Shown here in pieces: positions 61,065 to 64,000 of a stretch of 64,000 bases of DNA. Under the pieces are notes generated by a model. That model had not been told where the DNA came from, ran no database searches, and saw nothing but the letters and a program-made list of their open reading frames with translations. Made by a program: the position numbers and the translations under genes. The first letter of the stretch is position 1, and each line of letters starts with the position of its first letter. The DNA comes from Atrina japonica (Eukaryota; Mollusca; Bivalvia; Pterioida; Pinnidae), in the NCBI GenBank assembly GCA_030159075.1, contig BROG01000231.1, positions 186,001 to 250,000 on the forward strand. The letters run 5' to 3'.

Positions 61065-61403
61065 GTATTAAAATTACTTTCTGATGAGCTGTATCTTAAG
61101 GTATTAAAATTACTTTCTGATGAGCTGTATCTTAAGGTATTAAAATTACTTTCTGATGAGCTGTATCTTAAGGTATTAAAATTACTTTCTGATGAGCTGT
61201 ATCTTAAGGTATTAAAATTACTTTCTGATGAGCTGTATCTTAAGGTATTAAAATTACTTTCTGATAAGCTGTATCTTAAGGTATTAAAATTACTTTCTGA
61301 TGAGCGGTATCTTAAGGTATCTTAAGGTATTAAAATTACTTTCTGATGAGCTGTATCTTAAGGTATTAAAATTCTGATGAGCTGTATCTTAAGGTATTAA
61401 AAT
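61038..61403 (+). repeat. 36-bp tandem repeat duplicating the exon 10 end and its splice donor
   Basis: About ten units of TTACTTTCTGATGAGCTGTA plus TCTTAAGGTATTAAAA. The first unit is the coding end of exon 60910-61064; each later unit repeats the coding sequence and the CTTAAG|GTATTA donor. The frame stays open through about 61325 as a 12-residue repeat, LLSDELYLKVLK. A 12-bp extra piece breaks the order at about 61319. Confidence 0.9.
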
Positions 61404-61817
61404 CAGAAATAAATACATATTGAGTGATGTCACTGAATACACATTCATAACAAGATTTTATGATTCTATATATATCCAAGTAGTTACTATATTACATTGC
61501 CATATATTACATGTTGTTTTTTAGTCTCTCAAATGAAGTATAAGATAAAAGTTTTATAAGAGATGGGCAGTCAGTGGCATGAGGGTTTGTGTCAAAATAG
61601 TTTTTGGAATGATAACTAACTAGTTTTACAAGAGATGGCTAGTGGGTTGTCATAAGGGCTGGTGCCATAATAGGTATTTTGATTATAACTGGAACCAACT
61701 TTAAAGTCAATCAGATCATTTTAAAATTGAAAATGTTTCTAAATCATTCAAGGGAGATAAGCAATTTATTTGGACCTTGAAGTGTACATTGATATTTATA
61801 TAGAGGGGATCAATTAT

Positions 61818-62624
61818 CTTTGATACACAGATTTTACAGTGATTATAAGGTGTGTATCATCAAAGAGTATCATATAGCTTTGATACACAGATTTTACAGT
61901 GATTATAAGGTGTGTATCATCAGAGAGTATCAAATAGTTTTGATGTACTGTGATTATTGGGTTTGTATCATTAGAAATTATCATATAGCTTTGATACACT
62001 GATTTTACAGTGATTATAAGGGTTGTATTATCAGAGAGTATCATATAGCTTTGGTTACTGTAATTTTACAGTGATTATAATTATTATCAGAGAGTATATA
62101 TAGCTTTGGTTCATCATACAGTGATTATAAGGTTTGTATTAACAGAGAGTATCATATAGCTGTTCACTGTAATTTTACAGTGATTATAAGGGTTGTATTA
62201 ACAGAGAGATCATATAGCTTTGGTTCACTGTTGATTATAGGTTTGTATTAACAGAGAGTATCATATAGTTTTTGATTCACTGATTTCACTGTGATTATAA
62301 GGTTTGTATTAACAGTGAGTTCATATAGCTTTGATTCACTGATACATCATAAGGTTTGTATCATCAGAGAGTATCAAATAGTTTTGATACACTGATTTTA
62401 CAGTGATTATAAGGTTTGTATCATCAGAGAGTATCAAATAGTTTTGATGTACTGTGATTTTACAGTGATTATAAGGGTTGTATCATCAGAAATTATCATA
62501 TAGCTTTGATACACTGATTTTACAGTGATTATAAGGGTTGTATTAACAGAGAGTATCATATAGCTTTGATTCACTGTAATTTTACAGTGATTATAAGGTT
62601 TGTATTATCAGAGAGTATCATATA
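61818..62624 (+). repeat. 60-bp tandem repeat, left part
   Basis: Units built from TTTTACAGTGATTATAAGG, TTTGTATCATCAGAGAGTAT and CATATAGCTTTGATACACTG, with many truncated copies. The array continues at 63764 after a transposon. Confidence 0.9.
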
Positions 62625-63763
62625 CAGAGGTGTTTACCATCCCGGATTTTCCGTATTTATTCCGGATTTGAGTCCTAAAATACGCATTACGGATTCACTT
62701 TCCGAAATTACGCTTTTCCGATATTGTGCCAAAAATTAACAGGTTATTGAAGCGCTTGGGATAATTCATATTTATTTGCTTTGTATTCAAACACTGATTT
62801 CCGTTACGGAGTCTCTCTGGACTTACCTTTTGAGTCTTCCGAAAGATGTCTGCTAAAAGAAAAGCAGAAGACGCATCTGATGTTGAACGTGTTCTGGTCG
62901 AGACGCCACCCAAAAGAAAAAAGGAGTTATAGATTTAATACTAGCTATCACGAACTGTGGCCTTTCCTTACAAAATCTCAACGTGGGGATACTACGTAAG
63001 GTGCACAATTTGTGCATCGGATTTTTCATGTGCACATGCCGGGAAAAACGACTGCTCGAGGCACGTTGAAATCAAAAACCCATAAGGACCTGTCGCGTTT
63101 ACAGGTTCAAACAGGTCCATGTCTGTTTTTTGACAAAGTGAATTAGAAATGTCTCACAAGAGGGCTGTGATTAAGGGCAGAAGAGTTTGACATGTGAACT
63201 GATAGCAGAATTAGCTATATCTGCAGCCGACACATTCAACAAAGGATTTAAAATAATGTTTAATTTTTAGCCCAAGTGTTTATATAATACATGTATAGAT
63301 ATATTGTATGTAGGTCGAGATGGTGTATGGAGTATCTTATAAATATCTGCCCCACATCATCTCTTTCTTTCTCAACCAAACTTTTTTACACGTGGGAATG
63401 GGGGTTAAAAAAGCCTATTTCCTAGGGGAAGTGCTGCCGAATTTTTTTTTTAGGGTTGGACATTAGTTTTTTTTCAAGTAAAAAAGGGGGGGGTCTATTC
63501 AGACAAGTGAGTGTATGTTGATTTTTTTTCTTATATTTTTGTTTACACTTGTATATTACAATTAACACAGTTTATTTTTATTTGTTTATAAAATTTGTTT
63601 TTGAGCTGTCTTGTAACTGTTAACTGACTTGAGTTCTGGATGTTTCATGTATGAAATTAGGTCTGTGTCGAAATATATGTTAAAGTGATTACTAAGATGG
63701 CCAAAATTACTGAAAAAAATCATCATGATTACTGAAAGTGTCAAAAAGGGGTAAACACCTCTG
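62625..63763. mobile_element. Decayed hAT-like transposon inside the 60-bp array
   Basis: The 1,139-bp segment begins CAGAGGTGTTTACC and ends GGTAAACACCTCTG, a perfect 14-bp inverted repeat. CATATA flanks both sides (62619-62624 and 63764-63769); hAT insertions usually make 8 bp, so the duplication may be partly masked by the repeat. A zinc-finger remnant (62943-63083) supports a hAT-type transposase origin. Confidence 0.75.
62943..63083 (+). pseudogene. Broken BED-type zinc-finger fragment of a transposase
   Basis: The frame YHELWPFLTKSQRGDT hits a stop, and after a one-base shift continues as VRCTICASDFSCAHAGKND then CSRHVEIKNP and another stop. The Cys-x2-Cys spacing followed by His resembles the N-terminal zinc finger of hAT-related proteins. 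It is non-functional as it stands; the catalytic core is missing. Confidence 0.55.
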
Positions 63764-64000
63764 CATATATCTTTGATTCACTGTAATTTTACAGTGATTA
63801 TAAGGGTTGTATTAACAGAGAGTATCATATATCTTTGGTTCACTGTAATTTTACAGTGATTATAAGGGTTGTATTAACAGAGTATCATATAGCTTTGATT
63901 CACTTAATTTTACAGTGATTATAAGGGGTTGTATTATCAGAGAGTATCATATAGCTTTGGTTCACTGTAATTTTACAGTGATTATAAGGGTTGTATTAAC
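63764..64000 (+). repeat. 60-bp tandem repeat, right part
   Basis: Same unit as 61818-62624, running off the window edge. The continuation of the EF-hand gene must lie beyond it. Confidence 0.9.

Noticed and set aside
62781..62999. 72-codon frame as an independent gene
   Set aside because: It lies inside the decayed hAT-like element and ends at the frameshifted zinc finger, so it is a transposase remnant.

Overview
The window looks like nuclear DNA of a bivalve mollusc. It is AT-rich and intron-rich, and it is crowded with minisatellites, MITEs and tRNA-derived SINEs. One SINE carries a body (GTCGGCACGTTAAAGAACCC and a downstream GACGTTAA tail) that I recognise from memory of bivalve sequences. 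A single-exon TRIM-like coiled-coil/beta-propeller gene, a type expanded in bivalves, fits the same assignment. Nothing was searched; the organism call is inference.

Layout. 1-7390 is an extraordinary tract made almost only of A and C on the + strand, with no tandem period and an abrupt edge at 7391. It has no credible gene and may be an assembly or base-calling artefact, but it is the strangest object here. 7407-11997 is ordinary AT-rich DNA. 11998-36606 (+) holds a multi-exon gene that I could splice in consistent phase over 18 exons. It contains a FAM194-type domain and resembles the C3orf20 family; its 5' end is uncertain and its 3' end offers two mutually exclusive C-termini. 36607-43329 is intergenic, with SINEs and a dispersed repeat (R family). 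43330-44778 (+) is the intronless TRIM-like gene lacking RING and B-box. 46720-47049 (-) is a possible small cysteine-rich secreted protein at the edge of a 43-bp minisatellite. 52851-61064 (+) contains the first ten coding exons (601 codons) of an EF-hand/helix-rich protein that I cannot name; it runs off the right end. 61818-64000 is a 60-bp tandem array split by a decayed hAT-like transposon.

Recurrent themes. Most of the longer introns of the two large genes carry a private minisatellite with its own unit length (20, 27, 30, 34, 36, 52, 69, 124 bp and others). Three arrays are split by transposable elements. Three arrays in the EF-hand gene contain or abut splice-site sequence: a 36-bp array duplicates the end of exon 10 together with its splice donor, a 27-bp array repeats an acceptor-like CTGCAG, and a 52-bp array runs into the exon 4 acceptor. 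A decayed copy of exon 9 lies just upstream of exon 9. I see no prokaryotic operon, CRISPR array, rRNA or genuine tRNA gene. The three protein genes show no evident functional connection.
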